Part shown: piece by piece, positions 25,360-33,366 of the stretch
Position numbering within the stretch: position 1 is the stretch's first letter
Layout: every line of letters starts with the position of its first letter
Source: a virus
IMG/VR virus record: IMGVR_UViG_3300046733_000716
Coordinates: 1-48,491 of that record
Reading direction: 5' to 3' (one strand)
DNA: 48,491 nt
Made by a program: the position numbers and the translations under genes
Notes under the pieces: generated by a model
What the model saw: the letters and a program-made list of their open reading frames with translations, nothing else
What the model was told of the DNA's origin: nothing
Databases searched by the model: none

Positions 25360-25616
25360 TGATAATAATTTACGGAAAGACAGCATGTCCTTATTGCGTA
25401 AGGGCTAAATCACTATGTGAATCACGTGGATATGCTTATGAGTATAAGCAACTAGACGAAGATTTTACAAGGGAAGATGTTATGGAAACTTTTCCAGGTG
25501 CCAGAACATTCCCACAAATAATTATATCCGGTAATAAAGTTGGCGGATATGACCAAATGGTCCAATACATTGAAGATACAGGTTACAATGGAACGGGTCA
25601 TAAAATAGGAGCATAA
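25359..25616 (+). CDS. nrdC: Glutaredoxin
   Basis: An 85-residue thioredoxin-fold protein with the CPYC active site at residues 11-14, a cis-Pro region (RTFPQIII) and the glutathione-binding GGYDQM stretch. It re-reduces NrdA, which is consistent with the nrdA-nrdB-grx order and one-base overlap with nrdB. Confidence 0.93.
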   Translation: MIIIYGKTACPYCVRAKSLCESRGYAYEYKQLDEDFTREDVMETFPGARTFPQIIISGNKVGGYDQMVQYIEDTGYNGTGHKIGA

Positions 25617-25619
25617 TAT

Positions 25620-25925
25620 ATGTTAATAGAAACACCATACACTAACGGCGATGTAGTAAGCATAAAACTTTCTTCAGGTGAGGAAATGATCGCACGTTTA
25701 GACTCAGAAAATGATACTGATATTACAGTATCTAAGCCTTACATACTAATAGCCGCCCAGAATGGGATGGCTTTAGCACCTTATATGTTTACAGTTACTC
25801 CAGATACTAAGATCAAATTAAAGATAAATAATATTATATGTGTAGTTAAATCTGCAAAAGATGCCAGCGACATGTATATTAAACAAAGTACAGGATTAAC
25901 AGTAGCAAATGCCTCAAGTACATAG
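25620..25925 (+). CDS. Conserved small protein, possible Sm-like barrel
   Basis: A 101-residue beta-rich protein. The N-terminal half (VVSIKLSSGEEMIARLDSEN) has the strand-turn-strand look of Sm/LSm or similar small barrels: a hydrophobic strand, SGEE, then an acidic turn. LAPYMFTV and the later VVKSAKDASDMYI complete the fold. I recall similar proteins beside structural genes in marine T4-like phages. The function is unknown and the Sm-like idea is weak. It overlaps the PAAR gene by 17 bases. Confidence 0.65.
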   Translation: MLIETPYTNGDVVSIKLSSGEEMIARLDSENDTDITVSKPYILIAAQNGMALAPYMFTVTPDTKIKLKINNIICVVKSAKDASDMYIKQSTGLTVANASST

Positions 25926-26193
25926 AAACGGAGATTCTAGACTATGTGGTGCAAGTACAAATGCACTAGCACATATGAATGTCCATGTAAATACACAACC
26001 AATCAGCGTTGACGGTGACACAAATAGTCACGGCGGCGGTAGTCTTGGTGCTAGATGTAAAAATGTATTTGTAGGCGGAAAATTAGTTGTACTGAATGGC
26101 AATCCAGCCGGTTCAGACACACTTTGTCCTATTCCACCACATTGTGGACCAGACGCAAGCTCGGGTAGTCCAGATGTGTACATAGGACAATAA
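25909..26193 (+). CDS. PAAR-domain spike-tip protein
   Basis: A 94-residue PAAR protein. The first His-containing turn (MPQVHRNGDSRLCG), the glycine-rich strands (TNSHGGGSLGARCKNVFVGG) and the closing NPAGSDTLCPIPPHCGPD give the three-repeat layout with His and Cys residues that bind a metal at the tip. In T4 the equivalent gp5.4 caps the gp5 needle of the baseplate and sharpens it for membrane puncture. The collagen-like structural gene follows after one base. Confidence 0.85.
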   Translation: MPQVHRNGDSRLCGASTNALAHMNVHVNTQPISVDGDTNSHGGGSLGARCKNVFVGGKLVVLNGNPAGSDTLCPIPPHCGPDASSGSPDVYIGQ

Positions 26194-26194
26194 T

Positions 26195-27715
26195 ATGGCA
26201 AATGATTTTGTAAATGGCTTGAAAGACGCTAGTGATTATATCAATAGAACAACTGTTGATATTCCTACTGGTGCTGATATAGACCTAAATAATGGTAGTA
26301 TAACAGCTCAAACACAAGCGTACAGCTTGAAAGAAATCATTTGTAGTATATTGGCCGGAAACGGCATAAAACTCCCAAATTTACAAATATGCTTAAAGGT
26401 TAACATAGGTAGACTAATACCTGAGATACCTGCAGGCTTAGAAGATTTAAGAGATGCATTACAAGAAGCAGAAAATGCATTAGACGACTTTATCGCACAC
26501 ACTAACATTGATAACGCACTAGGAAGATTAAATGCGGCTATAGCAGAATTTGCGGCTATTGCTAATATGATTAACTTCTGTGGTACACCAGTTGTTCCAC
26601 GTGCTATTCCAAACGTATTAAGAGATGCAATGGGAAGTTTCACAGGTGCAGGTAAAGATATACTTGATACATTGGGTCAAATGGCAGATAGCGATATTGG
26701 CGGATGTATTGGTACAGATGGTAAGTTTAACCCAAACTTATTTACAGGTGGACTATTACAAAAACTAGGATCACAATTTAACAACCTAGCAAATTTACCA
26801 GAAGCAGTTAAAAACAATATTATAAGTGATTTGAATGCATTTAAAAATGATATTGGAAACTTAATTGAGTTTGAAAATAATTTTGCAGGAACAGAATCAG
26901 GTGGACAAGGTGGTAGTTTATTTGCACCTCAAGAAAGAATTAATACAGGTGTTGGTGTTGCAATAGATACAGATAACATGACACTTGCAAAAAGTCAACA
27001 GTATGCAAGTAATTTACAATCAGTTTATAATAGTTTAAAAGGTTATGAAGTAGACGAAGATGGAAATAATATATTCCATTATCTACTTGAACCTGAAATG
27101 TTAAATAGATTAGAAAACGATGGCGATCCAACAGTGCCATTGTCTGAAAGAGAACCAATATACGATCATTGTAATAGAGTTATAGGTTACACTGAACGTA
27201 GTACGCAAACCGTACAAGAATCTAGTTCTGGAAGTCCTAGAATTGCACAACAACAACCAGGTATGACTGGATTAGCTGAAACTGGAACAAAAGTTACACC
27301 TTCTCCTGCATCTACTACAAATTTAAATGAAGAAGTAGTTACTGGTAATTCAGGAACAGGAACAGGTTCAACTGGACCAACAGGCCCAACTGGACCAACA
27401 GGACCACAAGGACCAGCAGGACCAGCCGGTGCTAACGGAACAAATGGTACTAATGGTATCAATGGTATCAATGGTCAAGACGGTGCAGATAGTACAGTAG
27501 CAGGCCCACAAGGACCAACTGGCCCACAAGGACCAGCAGGACCAGCAGGAATACCAGGAACACCAGCTATTGCGGAAAATGGTACTGCTGCACAAAGACC
27601 AACTAGTCCAGTACCAGGACAATTCTTTTTCAATACAGATACAGCTATGTTTGAAGGTTGGAATGGAACAACATGGGTACAACTAGTACCATCACAATTC
27701 CAACAAACCCCATAA
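26195..27715 (+). CDS. Large structural protein with collagen-like C-terminal region
   Basis: A 506-residue virion-type protein. Residues 1-330 are mostly helical (LRDALQEAENALDDFIAH), perhaps a baseplate or spike-associated part. A linker (about 335-385) precedes a Gly-X-Y tract of roughly 70 residues with GPT, GPQ, GPA and NGT/NGI triplets, and a small C-terminal domain with FFFNTDTAMFEGWNGTTWVQ, a common phage fibre tip/trimerisation element. It probably forms trimers. Its place next to the PAAR protein suggests the baseplate hub or a short fibre. Confidence 0.75.
   Translation: MANDFVNGLKDASDYINRTTVDIPTGADIDLNNGSITAQTQAYSLKEIICSILAGNGIKLPNLQICLKVNIGRLIPEIPAGLEDLRDALQEAENALDDFIAHTNIDNALGRLNAAIAEFAAIANMINFCGTPVVPRAIPNVLRDAMGSFTGAGKDILDTLGQMADSDIGGCIGTDGKFNPNLFTGGLLQKLGSQFNNLANLPEAVKNNIISDLNAFKNDIGNLIEFENNFAGTESGGQGGSLFAPQERINTGVGVAIDTDNMTLAKSQQYASNLQSVYNSLKGYEVDEDGNNIFHYLLEPEMLNRLENDGDPTVPLSEREPIYDHCNRVIGYTERSTQTVQESSSGSPRIAQQQPGMTGLAETGTKVTPSPASTTNLNEEVVTGNSGTGTGSTGPTGPTGPTGPQGPAGPAGANGTNGTNGINGINGQDGADSTVAGPQGPTGPQGPAGPAGIPGTPAIAENGTAAQRPTSPVPGQFFFNTDTAMFEGWNGTTWVQLVPSQFQQTP
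27353..27565 (+). repeat. Collagen-like Gly-X-Y repeat tract
   Basis: In-frame GGN-CCN-ACN/CAN/GCN codon triplets coding GPT, GPQ, GPA, NGT and NGI units, with one short break around codons for DSTVA. The repeat units are similar enough at DNA level to allow length changes by recombination. Confidence 0.9.
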
Positions 27716-27760
27716 TTTACCAGAATCTTTAAATAATCTATAAAAAATAACATTTCTTGG

Positions 27761-27789
27761 TTGACAAAACCTCATCTTACTAGTATATT
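27761..27789 (+). promoter_or_regulatory. Sigma70-like promoter
   Basis: TTGACA (27761-27766), a 17-base spacer and TATATT (27784-27789). TACTAGTATATTAGTA around the -10 is an imperfectly spaced inverted repeat. It drives the gene at 27855 and perhaps the tRNA region. Confidence 0.8.
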
Positions 27790-27854
27790 AGTACTTAATA
27801 GAAGAAGTAAAAGTAAAGGCTAATAGAAACACAAATAATGGTTAAAGAATAATT

Positions 27855-28136
27855 ATGAGAGCAACAGAATATAAAGACGGAGTAAAACGCATTAAAGCTA
27901 AAATTGAAGTTCCAATGAGTGAACAAGATGTAAGCAATTATGTAATTAGTGCTCTTACAAGTAACGCAGTTGATTTAACAACGGTACAAAAGCTCAACAA
28001 ACGCGAATTGCTACAACTAGCAAAAGAAGAAGTTAGAGTGAAAGGTACTAATTCAGTAGTAACTGAAAGTTGTGATAATGATACACAAGTTATAGTAAGA
28101 AACTACGTGAAACAAATGTTTCCGGAATTACAATAA
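27855..28136 (+). CDS. Small early phage protein
   Basis: A 93-residue basic, helical protein (DLTTVQKLNKRELLQLAKEE). It has no membrane segment or known motif. It is the first gene behind a strong sigma70-like promoter and overlaps the next gene by TAATG. Function unknown. Confidence 0.7.
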   Translation: MRATEYKDGVKRIKAKIEVPMSEQDVSNYVISALTSNAVDLTTVQKLNKRELLQLAKEEVRVKGTNSVVTESCDNDTQVIVRNYVKQMFPELQ

Positions 28137-28312
28137 TGGGTGATACTTCAACCGACTTATGGTATGAAGATATAGACAATAAAGATATTCTAGATATGTT
28201 AGAACATCTTAAAGAAGCTAGAGTTGATCCTTGGACAGACAATTTTGAGGCAAAGCTAGGTATAGATCTTGTTCCACAAGTCATTCAAATTAAAGAGTCC
28301 GTTTTTAGTTGA
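28136..28312 (+). CDS. Small acidic phage protein
   Basis: A 58-residue protein (MGDTSTDLWYEDIDNKDILD, ending QIKESVFS). It starts in the stop codon of the previous gene (TAATG), and its TGA overlaps a late-promoter sequence. The clean coupling supports translation. Function unknown. Confidence 0.65.
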   Translation: MGDTSTDLWYEDIDNKDILDMLEHLKEARVDPWTDNFEAKLGIDLVPQVIQIKESVFS

Positions 28313-28318
28313 TAAATA
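28311..28318 (+). promoter_or_regulatory. T4-type late promoter before the tRNA genes
   Basis: GATAAATA 17 bases upstream of tRNA-Thr. It may add late transcription of the tRNA cluster to read-through from 27761. Confidence 0.5.
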
Positions 28319-28335
28319 AAACGTAACTTAATAAA

Positions 28336-28411
<76 letters not shown>

Positions 28412-28416
28412 CTAAG

Positions 28417-28501
28417 GCCCTTGTGGTGGAATTGGTAGACACGCAGGTCTTAGGAACCTGTGTCGCAAGACGTGAGAGTTCGAGTCTCTCCGAGGGCACC
28501 A
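28417..28501 (+). tRNA. tRNA-Leu (anticodon TAG)
   Basis: A class II tRNA: acceptor GCCCTTG/CGAGGGC, anticodon stem CAGGT/ACCTG with loop CTTAGGA, a long variable arm around GTCGCAAGAC, T arm GAGAG/CTCTC, and an encoded CCA. It lies 5 bases after tRNA-Thr. Confidence 0.97.
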
Positions 28502-28591
28502 ACACAAAAGGAGACGGCAACAGGACTGCCGGGCTGAAATATTGCCATATATTAGGAAATACAAAAGAAGAGTACAACGAAAGGAAGTATG

Positions 28592-28795
28592 ATGAGAGAA
28601 CATTTATTAGGAGCACTAAAAGCTCATGCCGAAGGACAAATTGCAAAACATAAAGCTAATGTTCATGTATACTTAAATCAATCAGTAGGTATAGGCGAAC
28701 ATCCAGATATTATTGAAGCAATTGAAGAACAATTGGGTTTGATTGCAAAATATGATGATCATCTAGAAGTATTGAATAAATACTTTGAAGAGTAA
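28592..28795 (+). CDS. Small helical phage protein between tRNA genes
   Basis: A 67-residue protein (MREHLLGALKAHAEGQIAKH ... EVLNKYFEE) with two long helices and no membrane part. Of two adjacent ATGs (28589, 28592), the second has better spacing from AAGGAAG. The 90 bases before it hold a small hairpin (CGGCA/TGCCG) after tRNA-Leu. I recall similar short proteins in marine T4-like phages; function unknown. Confidence 0.75.
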   Translation: MREHLLGALKAHAEGQIAKHKANVHVYLNQSVGIGEHPDIIEAIEEQLGLIAKYDDHLEVLNKYFEE

Positions 28796-28802
28796 AAATT
28801 AA

Positions 28803-28878
28803 GGGGGTATAGCTCAGTTGGGAGAGCGATTGCTTTGCAAGCAATAGGTCATCGGTTCGATCCCGGTTACCTCCACCA
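28803..28878 (+). tRNA. tRNA-Ala (anticodon TGC)
   Basis: Acceptor GGGGGTA/TACCTCC with one G-U pair, D arm GCTC/GAGC, anticodon stem ATTGC/GCAAT with loop TTTGCAA, T loop TTCGATC, and an encoded CCA. Confidence 0.97.
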
Positions 28879-28891
28879 AATAGGACAATTA

Positions 28892-29776
28892 ATGAAACTA
28901 GCAATATATCAAAACAATTTAGGAAGTGCATCAGGAATACATTGGTGGCTTTCACAAGAAATGAATATTGGGCCAGAAGTATATTCGTTTACAGATGGAT
29001 ATCTTCGACCTCAACATAATCACATCGGTGGAATAGTTATTGAAGATGGAAATCATCCGTTACATGCACAGTTTAATGATTCTTTTAAAGAGTTAGATAA
29101 AACTGAACATGGAACTGTTGATCCATTTTCAAAACTTGAAGATGTGGTAAAAGACTTTGATACAGCTATTTGGAGTAACTATAGTGGAAACTTAGCTAAC
29201 CCAGATAATATTATTAAAGCAGATAAAACAATCTTAGTTGACAATACAATAGAAGAACAACTATTTTTCTATATTACAAACTATGCGTTTGCATGGATTG
29301 AAACAGCAGATGATGTTACTGAGCAATCAGAATCATGGGCTAAAGAACATAGTCACATTGAAGGTTGGAAAGAAGAATGGTTTGGAAAGTATCACAATGA
29401 ATATCTTAAAGCATGGGAAGATGGTAAACTAAAATACATGTGGCAGTTAAATTTTGCCCATCATGATTTAGCAGACAATCTAAACAAATACGACACCTCA
29501 GTTGTTTTAGGAGAACCAGAAGATCATGAAAGACTATTTGTACAAAAACGTCAAGAACTGACAGAAGCATATTCGCAGGATACGCAATTCTCGTATGCAA
29601 ATAATGAAGTAGATCATATAGTAGTAGGTGACGATTGGTATACAAGCCCTATTGTTATTACAGAATATCTAGATATAATGAGTTCGTTTAGATTGAAAAA
29701 GTTTTTACTTGATTATGTAAAAATGTATAAACGTAAAAAAGGTTTATACAATACACAATTTATAAAATATTTATAG
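28892..29776 (+). CDS. Hypothetical accessory protein
   Basis: A 294-residue protein. The frame is open upstream into tRNA-Ala, but the ATG at 28892 follows TAGGAC and is the sensible start. The N-terminus (MKLAIYQNNLGSASGIHWWL) resembles a glycosyltransferase or sulfotransferase-like first strand and loop, and the rest is acidic and Trp/Tyr-rich. A set of similar-sized unknown proteins with the same Trp-rich style occurs at 31130, 31815, 34436 and 35550. No function can be named. Confidence 0.65.
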   Translation: MKLAIYQNNLGSASGIHWWLSQEMNIGPEVYSFTDGYLRPQHNHIGGIVIEDGNHPLHAQFNDSFKELDKTEHGTVDPFSKLEDVVKDFDTAIWSNYSGNLANPDNIIKADKTILVDNTIEEQLFFYITNYAFAWIETADDVTEQSESWAKEHSHIEGWKEEWFGKYHNEYLKAWEDGKLKYMWQLNFAHHDLADNLNKYDTSVVLGEPEDHERLFVQKRQELTEAYSQDTQFSYANNEVDHIVVGDDWYTSPIVITEYLDIMSSFRLKKFLLDYVKMYKRKKGLYNTQFIKYL

Positions 29777-29788
29777 GAGAATAGGCTT

Positions 29789-30208
29789 ATGGCATATTCA
29801 GAAAAAGTGTTAGACCACTACAATAACCCACGAAATGTAGGTAAAATGGATGCCAATGCCGCAGACGTAGGAACAGGTATGGTAGGAGCTCCGGCTTGTG
29901 GTGACGTAATGCGGTTACAAATTAAAGTAACAGATGGTATCATAGAAGATGCAAAATTTAAAACATATGGTTGCGGTAGTGCAATTGCTAGTTCAAGTAT
30001 GGTAACAACTATGTTAAAAGGTATGAATTTAATTGAAGCTGGTGAAATAAAAAATACAACGATAGTTGAAGAACTAGCGTTGCCACCAGTTAAGATTCAT
30101 TGTAGTGTGTTAGCAGAAGATGCAATTAAAGCTGCGGTTAGAGATTATCAAGGTAAAAATCCTAATGATGAAACTGGCAACTATTATGAATTAAAACATC
30201 ATAGATAG
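29789..30208 (+). CDS. iscU: IscU-like Fe-S cluster assembly scaffold
   Basis: A 139-residue IscU/NifU-N family protein. All three cluster-ligand Cys residues are present, in GAPACGDVMR, KTYGCGSAIASS and PPVKIHCSVLAED, along with the Asp after the first Cys. The LPPVK motif that host HscA recognises on IscU is intact. IscU builds [2Fe-2S] clusters from IscS-derived sulphur and passes them to client proteins. No IscS, HscA or HscB is in the window, so it would rely on host partners. The length is close to bacterial IscU (128). It has an AGGAG ribosome site. Confidence 0.92.
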   Translation: MAYSEKVLDHYNNPRNVGKMDANAADVGTGMVGAPACGDVMRLQIKVTDGIIEDAKFKTYGCGSAIASSSMVTTMLKGMNLIEAGEIKNTTIVEELALPPVKIHCSVLAEDAIKAAVRDYQGKNPNDETGNYYELKHHR

Positions 30209-30216
30209 ATTAATTA

Positions 30217-30224
30217 TATAAATA
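30217..30224 (+). promoter_or_regulatory. Perfect T4 late promoter
   Basis: TATAAATA 18 bases upstream of the ATG at 30243, with TAGGAG between. Confidence 0.7.
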
Positions 30225-30242
30225 ACTGTATAGGAGAATATT

Positions 30243-30677
30243 ATGAAAAAATTAATAACAATATTATTTTGTGCAGTTATTACACTTCCGGCTTTTGCAA
30301 AAGACATTGCAATGGAAGTATATGACTTCGAAATCACAAGAGTTATTGATGGTGATACTGTAGCATTTAGAGCAGACTTTTTACCAGCACCACTTAAACA
30401 AGAACTAAGCATTCGTGTTTATGGTGTTGATACACCTGAAAAAGGTTGGAGAGCTGAGTGCGAAAGAGAAGCCGCATGGGGTGAGAAAGCATCTCAATTC
30501 ACTAAAGATAAACTTAACGCATCTACAACGCTACAAGTAGCAATTGCTAAATGGGATAAGTTTGGTGGCAGAGTATTAGGCGATATTATTATTGATGGCA
30601 AAAGTCTTAGACACATGCTAATTGATAATGGATTTGCCAGAGAATACTATGGTGATAAAAAAGAATCTTGGTGTTGA
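30243..30677 (+). CDS. Secreted staphylococcal-nuclease-like protein
   Basis: A 144-residue protein. An N-terminal signal peptide (MKKLITILFCAVITLPAFA) is followed by an SNase (OB-fold) domain. VIDGDTVAFRA and IRVYGVDTPEK carry the calcium-binding Asp and the equivalents of Arg35 and Glu43; FGGRVLGDI carries the Arg87 equivalent. It should cut DNA or RNA in the periplasm. A late promoter drives it. The end of the gene contains the -35 of the following tRNA promoter. Confidence 0.88.
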   Translation: MKKLITILFCAVITLPAFAKDIAMEVYDFEITRVIDGDTVAFRADFLPAPLKQELSIRVYGVDTPEKGWRAECEREAAWGEKASQFTKDKLNASTTLQVAIAKWDKFGGRVLGDIIIDGKSLRHMLIDNGFAREYYGDKKESWC

Positions 30678-30702
30678 CAAATATACTAAGATAACTTATA
30701 AT
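30674..30702 (+). promoter_or_regulatory. Consensus sigma70 promoter for tRNA-Asp/Glu
   Basis: TTGACA (30674-30679), a 17-base spacer and TATAAT (30697-30702): both boxes match the sigma70 consensus exactly. The tRNA starts 13 bases downstream. Confidence 0.9.
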
Positions 30703-30714
30703 ACTAACTAATAA

Positions 30715-30791
<77 letters not shown>

Positions 30792-30793
30792 AT

Positions 30794-30868
30794 GGTCCCT
30801 TCGTCTATCGGTTAGGACATCAGGTTTTCATCCTGAAAAGAGGAGTTCGATTCTCCTAGGGACTACCA
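30794..30868 (+). tRNA. tRNA-Glu (anticodon TTC)
   Basis: Acceptor GGTCCCT/AGGGACT, anticodon stem TCAGG/CCTGA with loop TTTTCAT, T arm AGGAG/CTCCT, and an encoded CCA. It is separated from tRNA-Asp by 2 bases, so the pair is processed from one transcript. Confidence 0.96.
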
Positions 30869-30872
30869 CTTA

Positions 30873-30880
30873 CATAAATA
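30873..30880 (+). promoter_or_regulatory. T4-type late promoter placed for a leaderless transcript
   Basis: CATAAATA, then five bases, then the ATG at 30886. The predicted +1 is the A of ATG; no ribosome site is present. Confidence 0.7.
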
Positions 30881-30885
30881 ACAGT

Positions 30886-31128
30886 ATGAAAATAAGATAC
30901 TACAAAGACATAGATGGTTTTCGTTGGTTAGGTTTTATTTTAGCTATGGCAAGTGCTTTTTTACTTAGTGGTGGACAAGCAGAGTATCAATGGATGGGGT
31001 GGGGTATAGCCTGTTTTAGTTGTAGCATCTGGGTATATATGGGATACAAAGACAAAGACATACCAAGAGCATTAATGGAACTAATGTACTTTGCTTTAGC
31101 TGTCCGTGGTGTTATAAACTGGATATAG
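30886..31128 (+). CDS. Small membrane protein
   Basis: An 80-residue protein with three likely membrane helices: about residues 13-29 (WLGFILAMASAFLLSGG), 36-52 (WMGWGIACFSCSIWVYM) and 63-79. The frame is open upstream through the tRNA genes, but the ATG at 30886 fits the late promoter. Short loops and a charged KDKD segment are visible. Function unknown; a holin-like or immunity role cannot be judged. Confidence 0.65.
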   Translation: MKIRYYKDIDGFRWLGFILAMASAFLLSGGQAEYQWMGWGIACFSCSIWVYMGYKDKDIPRALMELMYFALAVRGVINWI

Positions 31129-31129
31129 A

Positions 31130-31822
31130 ATGAAACAAATTGAATGTCACGTATGTTTACATACACAAGGATTTTACGGAAATACATTTTTATGGTTGTT
31201 TAATCTACATAAAGATTTTGCAATGGCGCCTTTGCGTCCTCGATTCACAGTAAAGAAAATTACAGAAGATGGTGAATATAACGATAAAGGTCAAGGAGAC
31301 TTTTTTCATTTTAGACCTGATGATTATCATAGATGGTTTATTAAAGATATGTCTTGGGAAACACATGTTAATAATGTGTTACAAGAACAAACAAATACTA
31401 AATGGCGAGATAAAACAGAATTTACTAAATTGCTAGTAAAGCCAGAAATACATTCACCACAAAGATTTGTTAGTTTAGGTCATATGGACATCATAAGTAC
31501 TAATGTAATATATCATTTATCCACTCCTTTAGAAAATACAGAATTTTATAATAAGATAACAAGACGATTAATGTTATTGAATACAGTAGACGAAAGTCAA
31601 TACGAAGAAATTTATAGAAACACTATAGAACAAAAAAACAAAAGTGATAGAGCAATTAATATCATTAAAGAAAACCATACTGTAGTTGAAGTTGATGTTG
31701 ATAAATTACTTTTTAAATATGATCAGCAAGAGTATGAAAACGTTATAAAACATTTAGGTACTGAACCTTTACATAAATGGAAAAAGAAATTAATGTACGC
31801 AAAGGAAACTATAAATGAATAA
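31130..31822 (+). CDS. Hypothetical protein, paralogue A of a tandem pair
   Basis: A 230-residue protein. It shares its layout with the next gene: IECHVCLHTQGFYGNTFLWL at the start, MSWETHVNNVL in the middle, and a C-terminal VDVDKLLFKYDQQEY followed by TEPLHKW. The C-terminal pattern recalls the end of sulfotransferase-type proteins (DxxKLLF, EPLxxW), but no PAPS-binding loop is clear. The two genes overlap by 8 bases. Function unknown. Confidence 0.65.
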   Translation: MKQIECHVCLHTQGFYGNTFLWLFNLHKDFAMAPLRPRFTVKKITEDGEYNDKGQGDFFHFRPDDYHRWFIKDMSWETHVNNVLQEQTNTKWRDKTEFTKLLVKPEIHSPQRFVSLGHMDIISTNVIYHLSTPLENTEFYNKITRRLMLLNTVDESQYEEIYRNTIEQKNKSDRAINIIKENHTVVEVDVDKLLFKYDQQEYENVIKHLGTEPLHKWKKKLMYAKETINE

Positions 31823-32585
31823 AGCAGAAGATATTGAATGCCACTTACTAATGCATACAGCTTGTTTAAGTGGTAACTTCTTTTTATATTTTATATCTTT
31901 ACATGATGAATTTTTAACTGCAGACTGTTATGGAATTGATAAACGTATTGATAAGTTTTGGGGGCAAAAAGCAGACGAAACATTACACCTTGCAGTTGAA
32001 AGACACAACTTATGGAAAGGTGCAGTTGGTACATCTAGAAATACAACACATGATAATCAAGATAAAATGTCATGGAAAGAACATGTTATATTTTCTGCAA
32101 TTACTGCAGCCAATCATCCACATGAACGTAACTCAGCAACGTTTACTAAAATATGTTGCAAGCCAAATTTATTACACAATGTTAAAGAAGGTTGGAAAGA
32201 AGGAGCAATTCAACAATTGCTAGAAACAGTTCAACCTAAATGTTTATATCTTCCTGATGTATCTAGTGCAGAACATTTTGATATATTTTTAGAAAGAGCA
32301 AGAAGATTAAGACCATACAAAGATAAAAACGGAGAACCAGAAACATTCCAAGATACTGGCGTAGAAATGAATAAAAAATTCTTAATTGATCAATTAGAAG
32401 GTCAGCGAGAAAAAATGGATGAATTAAAAACAATGCTAGACGTACATGTTATTGACGCAGGTAAATTATTATTTGATGTTGATGAAGACGAATATGCATT
32501 ATTATTAAAAAAGATCGGTGGAGAACCACTGGCAAATTGGAAAGAAGTAATTAAGGAATATACTCAATTAGTATACAAGATATAA
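31815..32585 (+). CDS. Hypothetical protein, paralogue B of a tandem pair
   Basis: A 256-residue protein related to the preceding one. It begins IECHLLMHTACLSGNFFLYF, has MSWKEHVIFSA in the middle, and ends IDAGKLLFDVDEDEY with EPLANWK. Conserved His, Gly-Asn and Trp residues line up between the pair, so a local duplication is likely. It is followed after one base by the flavoprotein reductase. Function unknown; an enzyme acting on a small molecule or surface sugar is one guess. Confidence 0.65.
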   Translation: MNKAEDIECHLLMHTACLSGNFFLYFISLHDEFLTADCYGIDKRIDKFWGQKADETLHLAVERHNLWKGAVGTSRNTTHDNQDKMSWKEHVIFSAITAANHPHERNSATFTKICCKPNLLHNVKEGWKEGAIQQLLETVQPKCLYLPDVSSAEHFDIFLERARRLRPYKDKNGEPETFQDTGVEMNKKFLIDQLEGQREKMDELKTMLDVHVIDAGKLLFDVDEDEYALLLKKIGGEPLANWKEVIKEYTQLVYKI

Positions 32586-32586
32586 T

Positions 32587-33366
32587 ATGGCAAATAAAGA
32601 AAAAGTACTTAACGTAACACACTATACAGATCAATTAATGCATTTTGAAATAACACGTGATCCAGGTACACGTTTTAGAGACGGTGAATTTTTAATGATT
32701 GGATTAGATAATTGGTCAGAAAAATTACAAAAGAATAAACCTATAATGAGGGCATACAGTGTAGCAAGTCCTAATCATCAAGAAACATTGGAATTTTATA
32801 GTATCAAAGTACAAGATGGTCCATTAACAAGTAAATTACAACATGTAAAAGAAGGTGACGAAATAATAGTGAATAGTAAAGCAGTAGGCACCTTAGTACA
32901 CACAAATTTAAAGCCTGGACGTAACTTATACCTAATAGCTACAGGTACCGGAATTGCACCGTTTATGAGCATTATAAGAGGCGTAGACACGTATGAACAT
33001 TACAGTAGGGTAATTGTAGTATGGGGTGCAAGAACAGCAAAAGAATTACCTTTTAGAGAGCTTATTGAAAGCCTAAATACTGATGAGATTTTTGGCGAAG
33101 TTACTGAAGGAAAACTTAGAACATATTTTACATGTACACGTGAGCCTTATGAAAATGAAGGCAGAGTAACAACAGCAATGTATGAAGGTAAAGTACAAGA
33201 TAAATTATTGTTACCACCAATTGATGCAGAACACGATAGAGTTATGATATGTGGATCAATGGAAATGAATTTAGAACTAAAAGATTATTTAGAGGGAATA
33301 GGATTTAACGAAGGCGATAGCAAGACACCTGGTGAATTTGTAATAGAAAGAGCATTTGTTGGATGA
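32587..33366 (+). CDS. fpr: Ferredoxin/flavodoxin-NADP+ reductase-like flavoprotein
   Basis: A 259-residue protein with a complete bacterial FNR layout: FAD-binding RAYSVASPN, a DGPLTSKL segment near the second FAD contact, NADP-binding ATGTGIAPFMSI, VVWGARTAKEL, CGSMEMN, and the C-terminal GEFVIERAFVG typical of the Fpr group, whose last residue stacks on the flavin. It moves electrons between NADPH and ferredoxin or flavodoxin. No ferredoxin is in the window. It could support Fe-S assembly, ribonucleotide reductase activation or oxygenases in the infected cell. It overlaps the next oxygenase-like gene by ATGA. Confidence 0.9.
   Translation: MANKEKVLNVTHYTDQLMHFEITRDPGTRFRDGEFLMIGLDNWSEKLQKNKPIMRAYSVASPNHQETLEFYSIKVQDGPLTSKLQHVKEGDEIIVNSKAVGTLVHTNLKPGRNLYLIATGTGIAPFMSIIRGVDTYEHYSRVIVVWGARTAKELPFRELIESLNTDEIFGEVTEGKLRTYFTCTREPYENEGRVTTAMYEGKVQDKLLLPPIDAEHDRVMICGSMEMNLELKDYLEGIGFNEGDSKTPGEFVIERAFVG

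Noticed and set aside
27353-27565. Possible CRISPR-like or tandem DNA repeat
   Set aside because: The period is 9 bases and in frame, coding for a collagen-like tract; there are no spacers.
27187-27753. Overlapping minus-strand frames rich in Pro/Gly/Val and Cys/Trp opposite the collagen repeats
   Set aside because: They are by-products of the Gly-X-Y codon repeat; two such frames overlap each other and neither has a start signal.
28423-28653. Open frame of 76 codons crossing tRNA-Leu
   Set aside because: It is read through a clear tRNA and overlaps the well-formed small gene at 28592 in another frame; no ribosome site.
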